In this document: one piece after another, positions 1 to 4,877 of the stretch | Layout of the letters: each line of letters opens with the position of its first letter | Position numbering within the stretch: position 1 is the first letter of the stretch | Assembly (NCBI GenBank): GCA_021735725.1 | Contig: JAIPGS010000065.1 | Location: forward strand, 1 to 5,501 | Direction of reading: 5' to 3' | DNA: 5,501 nucleotides | DNA from: Candidatus Babeliales bacterium | GTDB taxonomy: Bacteria; Babelota; Babeliae; Babelales; CAIQNR01 | Position numbers and translations under genes: made by a program | Notes under the pieces: model-generated | What the model saw: the letters and a program-made list of their open reading frames with translations, nothing else | Database searches by the model: none | Told to the model about the DNA's origin: nothing

Positions 1-780
1 GTTAGCAATTATTTCTGCTTCAGCTATTTTTTGCGCTTCAAGTTCAGCTTGTTTTTTGGCTTCTTGCTCAGCTTTTATCCTTTGTCTTTCAATGATTTCT
101 TCCTCTGTCAAGATTCTATTTATAGTTAAAGAAATTTCATCTTTTTTCCCATTATTTTCTGCTTTAATAGAAATAACATTTTTTTCATTTAAGAGCTTAG
201 TATTATAGGAAAAGCTCCCATCAGAATTTATTTCTATTATTTTGTTATTAGCTGTTATTTTTGATTGAGAAGGCACAACACTTCCTTTGATAGAAATATC
301 ATCTACTTGAAAACTTTGGTTGTTAGCTGGTTCTGTTATGGTTAATATAGGCGCTCTATTGTTTTTCATTGTTGAGTTTATGAGTCCAGCCCAGACTAAT
401 ATAGATAGTAAGAGCACTATTACACTATAAATCATTTTTTTCTTTTTTGTAGTGATTTTACTCTTTTTCCAAATATACCAACAAATTAAAACTGGTATTC
501 CTATATACCATAACCAAATACCAACAATAATTATGCCAACCAATCCTAATATTTTTAGCACCTTTAAATCCTTTTCTTCGTTCTTTAAATCTTTATTTTC
601 ATCTTTCTGCCAATCTCCTTTATAGGTCGGTATAGTTTGCATATCTTTTTTGTCAGTTTTCTTTTGATTTTCAGAAATAAATTCTTTGAAGGTTTCATCT
701 TTTTCAAGACTGCTTTTGCAGTGTTTGCAGATGATAGCTTTGTCACGAATTTCTTCTGCGCAAAATGGACATTTTTTCAT
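1..780 (-). CDS. Zinc-ribbon membrane protein with Ig-like domain and coiled coil, C-terminus outside window
   Basis: This reading frame is open from the ATG at 780 to the window edge (260 codons, no stop), so the protein is partial at its C-terminus. Residues 1-25 are a UPF0547-like zinc ribbon with C4, C7, C18 and C21 (CPFC...CKHC). A charged linker follows. Residues about 75-105 are very hydrophobic and could hold one long or two short membrane segments, and a further segment lies at about 117-135. Residues about 144-222 (starting PILTITEPANNQSF) resemble the Ig-like glucodextranase-B-type domain common in CPR surface proteins. From about 224 the chain is Glu/Lys/Gln/Ala-rich and should be a coiled coil. 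I infer a membrane protein with a metal-binding head on one side and an Ig domain on the other. Its specific function is unknown. It begins 10 bases after the stop of the preceding gene, with only a weak AGG as a possible ribosome site. Confidence 0.85.
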   Translation of the reverse strand, partial: MKKCPFCAEEIRDKAIICKHCKSSLEKDETFKEFISENQKKTDKKDMQTIPTYKGDWQKDENKDLKNEEKDLKVLKILGLVGIIIVGIWLWYIGIPVLICWYIWKKSKITTKKKKMIYSVIVLLLSILVWAGLINSTMKNNRAPILTITEPANNQSFQVDDISIKGSVVPSQSKITANNKIIEINSDGSFSYNTKLLNEKNVISIKAENNGKKDEISLTINRILTEEEIIERQRIKAEQEAKKQAELEAQKIAEAEIIAN

Positions 781-1096
781 AGAATTAAACCTAAATAATT
801 ATAAAATTAGGAACTCTTAATATTAACAGAATTAGAAGCCACAATATACTAAATAAAATACTGCCAACAATTGCGTGTTCGCCTAATTTTTTATCTGTCT
901 TACTATTTTTAGTTAGATAAACAATCCCTAAAATAATGCCTATAATGGGCAATATGGCAGAAATAATTGTAACCGTAGCATAATCAGAATGTTTACTTAC
1001 CTTGATTTTATTATCTTTATCAAGATATTCTCCACAATGGCGACATTTTTTAGCATCATTTTGTATTTCTTCTGCGCAAAATGGACATTTTTTCAT
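749..1096. repeat. Pair of identical 32-base direct repeats
   Basis: Bases 749-780 and 1065-1096 are identical over 32 positions. Each copy encodes the start and first half of a zinc ribbon (MKKCPFCAEEI). The copies are in the same orientation, 316 bases apart, so recombination between them would delete one gene cleanly and fuse its neighbour in frame. The gene at 1109-1357 keeps only a shorter stretch of this identity (gcaaaatggacatt). Confidence 0.85.
791..1096 (-). CDS. Small zinc-ribbon protein with two membrane segments
   Basis: This is a 101-residue protein. Residues 1-25 form a zinc ribbon of the UPF0547 type (MKKCPFCAEEI...CRHCGEYL) with C4, C7, C18 and C21 as likely zinc ligands. 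A short charged linker leads to two hydrophobic segments at about 40-61 and 73-94, joined by a Lys-rich stretch (TKNSKTDKKLGEH). The layout, a ribbon plus two helices, is common in small membrane proteins of CPR bacteria and Firmicutes whose roles are not established. It lies third in a tight minus-strand operon, 12 bases after the previous gene and 10 before the next. No Shine-Dalgarno sequence is visible. Its first 32 bases are identical to those of the next gene, so the two ribbons are recent duplicates or have been homogenised. The function is unknown; the family assignment of the ribbon is fairly safe. Confidence 0.88.
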   Translation of the reverse strand: MKKCPFCAEEIQNDAKKCRHCGEYLDKDNKIKVSKHSDYATVTIISAILPIIGIILGIVYLTKNSKTDKKLGEHAIVGSILFSILWLLILLILRVPNFIII

Positions 1097-1108
1097 ATGT
1101 TTATTTTT

Positions 1109-1357
1109 TTAGTTAGTAGCTATTATAATAATTATTATTGCTATTATTAAAAAAAATACTACACAACCACAATTCATTGTTTGCAAAAATAACCCTTCTT
1201 TTGGTTTTTCTGCTGTCGTTAATTTAAAATTGTTAGTAGGATTAAGAAAGATTTTTTTGTCTTCATTTAAACTTGTTCCGCAGTGTTTACATTTTATTGC
1301 CTCCTTTTTTATAGACTCGTCGCAAAATGGACATTGTTTAGTTTTTTGAGTTGTCAT
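1109..1357 (-). CDS. Very small zinc-ribbon protein with C-terminal membrane anchor
   Basis: This is an 82-residue protein. Residues 8-30 are a zinc ribbon (CPFC at 9-12, CKHC at 23-26). A polar linker of about 35 residues follows, then a single hydrophobic helix at about 66-80 made largely of isoleucine, ending in ATN. C63 and C65 sit just before the helix and could form a second metal or redox site or be lipidated; this is only a possibility. With the ribbon N-terminal and the anchor C-terminal it would be tail-anchored with the ribbon in the cytoplasm. It starts 9 bases after the stop of the surface-protein gene. The first codons differ from the two sister genes (MTTQKTKQ before the ribbon rather than MKK), so it is the most divergent of the three paralogues. 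No function can be assigned. Confidence 0.85.
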   Translation of the reverse strand: MTTQKTKQCPFCDESIKKEAIKCKHCGTSLNEDKKIFLNPTNNFKLTTAEKPKEGLFLQTMNCGCVVFFLIIAIIIIIIATN

Positions 1358-1366
1358 ATCTATAAA

Positions 1367-2446
1367 TTAGTTATCAAAAGATTTCATATAACCATCTAAA
1401 ATGGCAGAATCTTCATTGATAAAGCATTTAAAATTGGAAGGATAATTAAAGTGTCTACTATCTTTTGTGTAATAATATTTTCCACTACTGTTAGTAAACC
1501 CTTTAATTAAGCATTTAATATCATTCTTTGCCTTTTCTTTAATTTCAATTTCTAAGTCAACCTCATCTTCATAATCATCTCTGTATTCAGTGTTTACTTC
1601 CAAAATACCTTTAATTAGGCTTTTTTCTATCTCAATTGGTATATAATATTTTTGTGAATTAAAACCTATTTGTAGAATTGGATAATCATACCAATTTTCC
1701 CGTATCAGGAGATATAGATCTTCATCGTACTTGGCATAACCGTCTTCTATGTATGCCTCAAATTTATTATCAAAACTAACGGAATAATCATATAGCGAAG
1801 ATTCTTTTAACTCCCCAGTGTTTTTATCTTGCCGAAATGTTTTAATGTTCATGTTTTCTCCATCCCTGGTTACATCAAAATATATGTACATACTAGTGTC
1901 AGCTATTTCTGGGGCTTTAATAAATATATTCCATTTATTATTTTCTATTAAATTGATTGAGTGAGTAGATAATGTTTCTGTTTTGATATTTTCTAAACTT
2001 TTTTGTGATTGTGGAATTTTTTCCAAATCCGTATTTAGTATACCAAGACCCATTTTTCTCATAACATTAAAGGCGTCTGTCGGTTTTCCTAAAAAATAAC
2101 CCTTTCTGTCTTTAGGATATATATAATAAGCCTCACCATTGTTTTCCACGTCTAACATTATTTTTCCAGATAGATTCGCTGGGAATTTATCAGCTAAATA
2201 TGTATTTAAAGTCGAATGTTTGATGCCAAGCCCAAGTTCTCGCATAACATTAAAGGCGTCAGCTGGTCTGCCTAAATAGTGTCTTTTATTATCATTAGGA
2301 TTTACATACCAAGCCTCACCTGCCGATTCCACTTGTAATAATATTTGTCCTGACAACCTGCTTGATAAAGAATCAGCTTTAGCAACTTGAATGTTATGGG
2401 TTATAAAAAATGTAGCTATAACCGCAATAATAAATAGTTTTTTCAT
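1367..2446 (-). CDS. Secreted surface protein with two CPR-type 44-residue repeats
   Basis: I place the start at the ATG at 2444-2446 (359 residues). An ATG 75 bases further upstream is in frame, but that extension would put 25 residues before an otherwise perfect signal peptide and lies inside the folded leader. Residues 1-24 are a signal peptide (MKKLFIIAVIATFFITH... ending AKA-DS), so the protein is exported. Residues 32-75 and 93-136 are two copies of a module with the pattern SGxIxLxVExxGEAxYxxP...YLGxPxDAFNVMRxxGLGI, often seen in CPR secreted proteins with peptidase or cell-wall domains. The middle (about 165-305) is an acidic, beta-rich region I do not recognise. The tail (about 310-356: CLIKGF..SSGKYYY...FINEDSAILDGY) resembles a short C-terminal module found on CPR secreted nucleases and related proteins. 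The protein heads the operon, and its expression is probably controlled by the structured leader. The start has no Shine-Dalgarno sequence. Confidence 0.85.
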   Translation of the reverse strand: MKKLFIIAVIATFFITHNIQVAKADSLSSRLSGQILLQVESAGEAWYVNPNDNKRHYLGRPADAFNVMRELGLGIKHSTLNTYLADKFPANLSGKIMLDVENNGEAYYIYPKDRKGYFLGKPTDAFNVMRKMGLGILNTDLEKIPQSQKSLENIKTETLSTHSINLIENNKWNIFIKAPEIADTSMYIYFDVTRDGENMNIKTFRQDKNTGELKESSLYDYSVSFDNKFEAYIEDGYAKYDEDLYLLIRENWYDYPILQIGFNSQKYYIPIEIEKSLIKGILEVNTEYRDDYEDEVDLEIEIKEKAKNDIKCLIKGFTNSSGKYYYTKDSRHFNYPSNFKCFINEDSAILDGYMKSFDN

Positions 2447-2474
2447 AGGTTTTAATTTATTTATTAAAGTGCCC

Positions 2475-2609
2475 AACAAAAAAGGGCAGTCAACCTGATT
2501 ACCCACTATTAGCAATAGCATGAAGCTACCGTTTTGCGGTGGCTAACTGCCCATCTTTGTCCGTAAAACGGCAAGACTGAGCAGTCTTTTCATGCTTTTA
2601 ATGCTAATA
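2475..2609 (-). promoter_or_regulatory. Structured 5' leader, candidate riboswitch or attenuator
   Basis: The leader of the surface-protein operon contains a nested set of exact inverted repeats. An outer stem joins 2507-2514 to 2602-2609 (8 bp), and stem P1 joins 2517-2524 to 2589-2596 (8 bp). Inside P1 lie hairpin P2 (2573-2579 with 2582-2588, AAGACTG/CAGTCTT) and stem P3 (2529-2535 with 2565-2571, CCGTTTT/AAAACGG), giving a compact three-way junction. The P3 loop segment 2541-2552 can instead pair with 2484-2495 just before a U6 run. That arrangement, an aptamer-like fold overlapping a terminator before a start codon, is typical of riboswitches. The topology resembles the class I c-di-GMP riboswitch, which is common in CPR leaders, but I do not see its GNRA-capped arm or its CGCAAAGCC core. 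The ligand is unknown. The stems are symmetric, so the plus strand could also fold; I favour the minus strand because of the U run and the gene it precedes. Confidence 0.5.
2478..2552 (-). terminator. Attenuator-like terminator inside the leader
   Basis: On the minus strand GGGCAGTTAGCC (2552-2541) can pair with GGTTGACTGCCC (2495-2484) in a 12-base-pair stem containing two G-U pairs, followed at once by six U (2483-2478). The wobble pairs form only in the minus-strand RNA, which supports this strand. The 45-base loop contains one side of P1 and of P3, so forming this stem either disrupts or pseudoknots the three-way junction. A competing GCCC/GGGC pair (2484-2487 with 2471-2474) could open it. 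Confidence 0.45.
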
Positions 2610-2734
2610 ATTTTAGGTAGTCAATAATAATTTATCATATTAGTTGACAAAAGTCTATTAAAAACCTGAGTTACAAAAGGTGATTTTAAAAGCCTTTTTT
2701 ATCTGAGATTAAAATATCTGAGGCTATGTCATAA

Positions 2735-2763
2735 TTGACTCAAGAGCCTTTTCCTTATATGAT
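2735..2763 (+). promoter_or_regulatory. Sigma70-type promoter of the DUF3800 operon
   Basis: TTGACT (2735-2740, five of six to consensus) and TATGAT (2758-2763, five of six) are separated by exactly 17 bases. Transcription would start near 2770, leaving an A/T-only-like leader of about 35 bases with no Shine-Dalgarno sequence before the ATG at 2805. Confidence 0.6.
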
Positions 2764-2804
2764 AATTTATATCAAGTATAAATAAAAAAAATACTAAATT
2801 TTCT

Positions 2805-3518
2805 ATGGAATCAAAGAATCAAATGAATGTCTACTTAGATGAGAGTAGTATAGATAACCCTCAAAATTCACATATGGTTATAGGGGGTCTTTTTATAAAT
2901 CGAAGCCAGGTTCATGAAATTAAAAAAGAGATTTCTAATATTAAGAAAAAATATAGTTACTTCGGAGAGATTAAATGGATTAAAACTGATCAAAGAAAAC
3001 TAAAATTTCTGAAAGAGTTGGTGGACTATTTAATTCAACTCAAAAGTGATGATTTGCAATTTCACTGTATAGTAGTTAAGAAGGATTGTGTTAATTACAC
3101 AAAGTATCACCAAGATGATAAAGAGCTTGCTTTTTATAAGTTTATGTATATTTTAATTAGTCATAGAATAAATAATAACTCAGATTATTATATTTTTCCC
3201 GACTTTAAGCCAAACAAACTTAAAGAAAGAGTAAAAAATTTACATGACTATTTAAATAAATTTATATATTTTAATAAATCTAGTTCTTCTATAAAACATA
3301 TACAGTCTTATGATTCTCAAGAAAACATATTTATTCAAATAGCAGATTTTTTTAGTGGTGCAGTTGGGTATCATTGGAATAATTCTCACAAGAATCCTAA
3401 TCAAGCTAAAGAAGTTATCGCAAATCATATAGCTGAAAGAATTGGAAAGAAAAGTTTGGATATGAATTCGTTCCCATCCGAACAGAAGTTTAATATTTGG
3501 AATATTAATTTAGAGTAG
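2805..3518 (+). CDS. DUF3800 protein, predicted RNase H-like nuclease
   Basis: The 237-residue protein matches the DUF3800 pattern along its length and is of normal size for the family. It begins with a beta strand ending in acidic residues (VYLDES, D12 E13), followed by the hydrophobic strand MVIGGLFI (24-31) and the GEIKW motif (54-58). A central strand carries D133 (YYIFPDF), and the C-terminal motif QIADFFSGAV (178-187) carries D181. These acidic positions fit a two-metal RNase H-like active site, the fold predicted for this family; activity on a given substrate is inference. DUF3800 genes are scattered, often on mobile elements and in defence islands. Here the gene leads a two-gene operon with its own promoter, and its stop is one base from the next ATG. 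The start at 2805 is supported by the promoter distance; an internal ATG (residue 7) is a possible alternative. Confidence 0.88.
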   Translation: MESKNQMNVYLDESSIDNPQNSHMVIGGLFINRSQVHEIKKEISNIKKKYSYFGEIKWIKTDQRKLKFLKELVDYLIQLKSDDLQFHCIVVKKDCVNYTKYHQDDKELAFYKFMYILISHRINNNSDYYIFPDFKPNKLKERVKNLHDYLNKFIYFNKSSSSIKHIQSYDSQENIFIQIADFFSGAVGYHWNNSHKNPNQAKEVIANHIAERIGKKSLDMNSFPSEQKFNIWNINLE

Positions 3519-3519
3519 T

Positions 3520-3948
3520 ATGGCTATAGAGACAACCCCACCATTATTAGCCTGTGGCTCAGATCAAGAATATATTGATAGGTTAAGACTAGAATACCAA
3601 ACAAAAAAAATCATAGTTCCAGAAGGCAGGACTGTTATATTCTTTTTAAATTCTGACAAAGATTGTATGCATTTTCTTGGCGGGAAAAACAGTAAAAAAA
3701 TAAACAGAACTAGAGCTCAGCACATTCTCTTCGTGAAGTATATTTTAGAAACAACTGCTATTAGACAGGTAAAAAGGCATATAGAAACAGGCAATATAGT
3801 TTTTTATTCTGAAGAATTATCAATAGTAGTTGTTTGCAGTGAAATGAAGAGGGGTGATTTGCATTGTTTTACTTATCATCCTGTTAAATCTAGTCAAAAA
3901 CAAAATTTCTATAATCAAAATAAATATGTAGACTTTGGATTAAATTAG
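3520..3948 (+). CDS. Partner of DUF3800, possible BECR-like RNase toxin
   Basis: This 142-residue protein has no signal peptide and no membrane segment. Its ATG follows the TAG of the DUF3800 gene after one base, so the two are almost certainly translated from one message. I do not recognise it firmly. Its layout is suggestive of the BECR fold (barnase/EndoU/colicin/RelE-like nucleases, including phage-linked PBECR families): a strand with 'IIVPEG' (31-36), a CMHFLGG segment (49-55), a basic helix with KKINRTRAQH (59-68), basic residues R82, K85 and R86, strand SIVVVC (101-106) and a final LHCFTYHP (114-121). H51, H68, H87, H115 and H120 are candidates for catalytic residues in such a fold. 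If correct, the protein would be an RNA-cutting toxin or effector. The alternative is an ordinary accessory subunit of DUF3800. The coding call is strong; the functional hint is weak. Confidence 0.82.
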   Translation: MAIETTPPLLACGSDQEYIDRLRLEYQTKKIIVPEGRTVIFFLNSDKDCMHFLGGKNSKKINRTRAQHILFVKYILETTAIRQVKRHIETGNIVFYSEELSIVVVCSEMKRGDLHCFTYHPVKSSQKQNFYNQNKYVDFGLN

Positions 3949-3973
3949 AGTCATTGAATTATCGTAGTATTTT

Positions 3974-4001
3974 AAAAACCGCCATATGGGCGGTTTTTTT
4001 T
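3974..4001 (+). terminator. Strong intrinsic terminator of the DUF3800 operon
   Basis: The stem AAAAACCGCC (3974-3983) pairs with GGCGGTTTTT (3989-3998) around a 5-base loop and is followed by a continuous run of T to 4001. It lies 25 bases after the stop of the second gene. The A run on the 5' side means it can also work in the opposite direction. Confidence 0.9.
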
Positions 4002-4017
4002 GGAGAAGTGTCTATAA

Positions 4018-4118
4018 AGCAAAAAGCTGTTGATTAATCCTCAACAACTTTTCAGAAAAGGTTTGGTTGCAAGTATGCCAATGGCGTACTCCCTATTACA
4101 ACCTCTATAAATAGAGGT
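4018..4118 (-). ncRNA. Candidate small RNA with own promoter and terminator
   Basis: Three structures lie in line. ACCTCTAT/ATAGAGGT forms an exact hairpin (4101-4118). A nested stem follows: GGTTG/CAACC (4065-4069 with 4099-4103) enclosing an 8-pair arm (4072-4079 with 4083-4090) with one imperfect pair. The third hairpin (4022-4033 with 4041-4052) is followed on the minus strand by TTTTT. On the minus strand a perfect TATAAT (4130-4125) with a weak TTGTTT 16 bases upstream would start transcription near 4118, exactly at the first hairpin, and the third hairpin would end it. The first two structures share bases 4101-4103 and so are mutually exclusive, which could make a switch. Strand is uncertain: the imperfect pair in the middle arm is a G-U wobble only on the plus strand, whereas in the last hairpin it is a wobble only on the minus strand. 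Confidence 0.32.
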
Positions 4119-4509
4119 ATTCTTATTATATCAGTTATAGATAAAAAAACAATAGCTCTAGAGACTAAATAATATAGTTATTTTAATATTAGCATAATAT
4201 TTAATATAAAATAAAATTTCGTGACTTAGTTTTTAGTATATATGATAAGTCTATAACGTTTTATTGTATATTAAATATATCATTCTCAAAATATGGAGCA
4301 TTATCAAAACCGAAAGATTGCCATGCTCTATTCTCCAATAATTTTTGTTATTTTATCTTCGTCACGATTCTTTACTCTTCGTTAATATTATTTCCTATTA
4401 ACCATTCAATATTTTTATTAAACATAAAATTAAATATGATTACTTCAATTATGTCATAACTTAGTAATTAACACTGAGCATAGAAATAATTATATTATAC
4501 TTAGTTCTT
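4119..4509. other. AT-rich stretch without recognised gene
   Basis: Apart from the possible small-RNA promoter at its left edge (4125-4152), I see no supported gene here. There are stops in all frames at short intervals. The only notable structure is an inverted repeat GAGCAT/ATGCTC around 4296-4336 with a loop of nearly 30 bases. The stretch lies between the cargo genes and the att-like region, as non-coding ends of integrated elements often do. Confidence 0.6.
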
Positions 4510-4582
4510 ATCTTTTCCCACCTCCCCCGCATCGCCATAATATGGGTTGTGACCATATTGTGACCAAAAGGTGAAAAAAGAT
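4510..4582. repeat. Inverted repeat enclosing two helically phased direct repeats
   Basis: ATCTTTTCCCACC (4510-4522) and GGTGAAAAAAGAT (4570-4582) are inverted copies matching at 11 of 13 positions. Between them TTGTGACCA occurs twice (4547-4555 and 4558-4566), 11 bases start to start, and a small palindrome CCATA-A-TATGG sits just to the left (4535-4545). Paired direct repeats one helical turn apart suggest cooperative binding of a protein on one face of the DNA, as with integrase arm sites, excisionase sites or replication iterons. Confidence 0.5.
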
Positions 4583-4589
4583 GCATAGT

Positions 4590-4651
4590 TTGATTAAGAT
4601 TGATTAAACCTGTAAATAGCAATTATTGCTTAACTATAGCTCAAATATAGT
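4590..4651. repeat. Second phased repeat pair and small palindromes next to the att-like site
   Basis: TTGATTAA occurs at 4590-4597 and 4600-4607, 10 bases start to start. It is followed by the palindrome AGCAAT-T-ATTGCT (4618-4630) and the inverted repeat ACTATA/TATAGT (4633-4638 with 4646-4651). All lie within 100 bases of the tRNA 3' fragment, on the inferred element side, where arm-type sites of a tyrosine integrase would be expected. The function is inferred from position only. Confidence 0.4.
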
Positions 4652-4686
4652 ATTTATAAGGCTTTTCTGATTATACTGACTTATGT

Positions 4687-4709
4687 TTCGAATCCTTGTG
4701 TACCCACCA
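4687..4709 (+). other. tRNA 3'-end fragment, probable attachment site (attR-like)
   Basis: The 23 bases read exactly as the end of a tRNA: T-loop TTCGAAT (4687-4693), T-stem strand CCTTG (4694-4698), acceptor strand TGTACCC (4699-4705), discriminator A and an encoded CCA (4707-4709). The matching T-stem strand CAAGG is absent (TTATGT stands there), and no GGGTACA acceptor strand or cloverleaf can be found upstream, so the tRNA is not intact. A tRNA end of this size followed by a tRNA-type terminator is the classic product of integration of an element into a tRNA gene: the insertion restores a whole tRNA at the far end and leaves this duplicate. The isotype cannot be read from the fragment. 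The alternative is a decayed tRNA pseudogene. Confidence 0.68.
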
Positions 4710-4710
4710 A

Positions 4711-4737
4711 AAAAAGTCAGATTTTATCTGGCTTTTT
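4711..4737 (+). terminator. Terminator behind the tRNA fragment
   Basis: AAAAAGTCAGA (4711-4721) pairs with TCTGGCTTTTT (4727-4737), including one G-U pair, around the loop TTTTA. It starts two bases after the CCA end, as expected for a single tRNA gene, and supports the view that the sequence to the right is the original chromosomal flank. Confidence 0.75.
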
Positions 4738-4827
4738 TGTTTGTTTATAAGCTTTCTTAAAATTTTTAAATATTAATTATAATTATTAATATATCCTATA
4801 TATCCTAATTTATCACTTTGTTTAAAT

Positions 4828-4857
4828 AAAAATATCCCTTAATATGGGATATTTTTT
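4828..4857. terminator. Bidirectional terminator downstream of the 4878-5399 gene
   Basis: AAAAATATCCC (4828-4838) and GGGATATTTTT (4846-4856) form an 11-base-pair stem with a 7-base loop. On the minus strand it lies 20 bases after the stop of the acidic-protein gene and is followed by TTTTTATTT; on the plus strand it is followed by a T run as well. Confidence 0.8.
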
Positions 4858-4877
4858 ATATAAGTTTATAAATTATT

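Larger units (their letters stand above)
1..4709. mobile_element. Inferred integrated element, right end only
   Basis: If 4687-4709 is the distal attachment site, the element lies to its left, because the original tRNA terminator follows the fragment on the right. The element would then carry the DUF3800 pair near its end, where cargo and defence genes often sit, and possibly the zinc-ribbon operon. No integrase, relaxase or phage structural gene is visible in the window, and the left end and intact tRNA lie beyond base 1. How far left the element extends, and whether the minus-strand operon belongs to it, cannot be told from this sequence. Confidence 0.4.

Noticed and set aside
2484..2510. 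TPP riboswitch suggested by ACCTGATT on the plus strand
   Set aside because: The CUGAGA segment that must precede it is absent, and no thiamine-related gene follows.
2500..2600. Canonical class I c-di-GMP (GEMM) riboswitch
   Set aside because: The three-way topology is similar, but the GNRA-capped arm and CGCAAAGCC-type core are not present, so I left the leader unassigned.
2596..2624. Minus-strand promoter TTGACT (2624-2619) with TTAAAA (2601-2596) for the surface-protein operon
   Set aside because: The -10 matches consensus at only three of six positions, and the resulting start would cut off part of stem P1; the operon promoter remains unlocated.
4293..4385. 30-codon open frame on the plus strand starting ATGGAGCATTATC
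   Set aside because: It has no ribosome site, no promoter with good spacing, no recognisable sequence and a length expected by chance in AT-rich DNA.
4611..4709. A complete tRNA gene ending at the CCA
   Set aside because: No acceptor strand GGGTACA, D-arm or anticodon arm can be drawn upstream, and the T-stem partner CAAGG is missing; only the 3' 23 bases fit.
4791..4807. Tandem ATATCCTA repeat as an iteron or CRISPR-like unit
   Set aside because: Only two 9-base units in very AT-rich sequence; there are no spacers or further copies.
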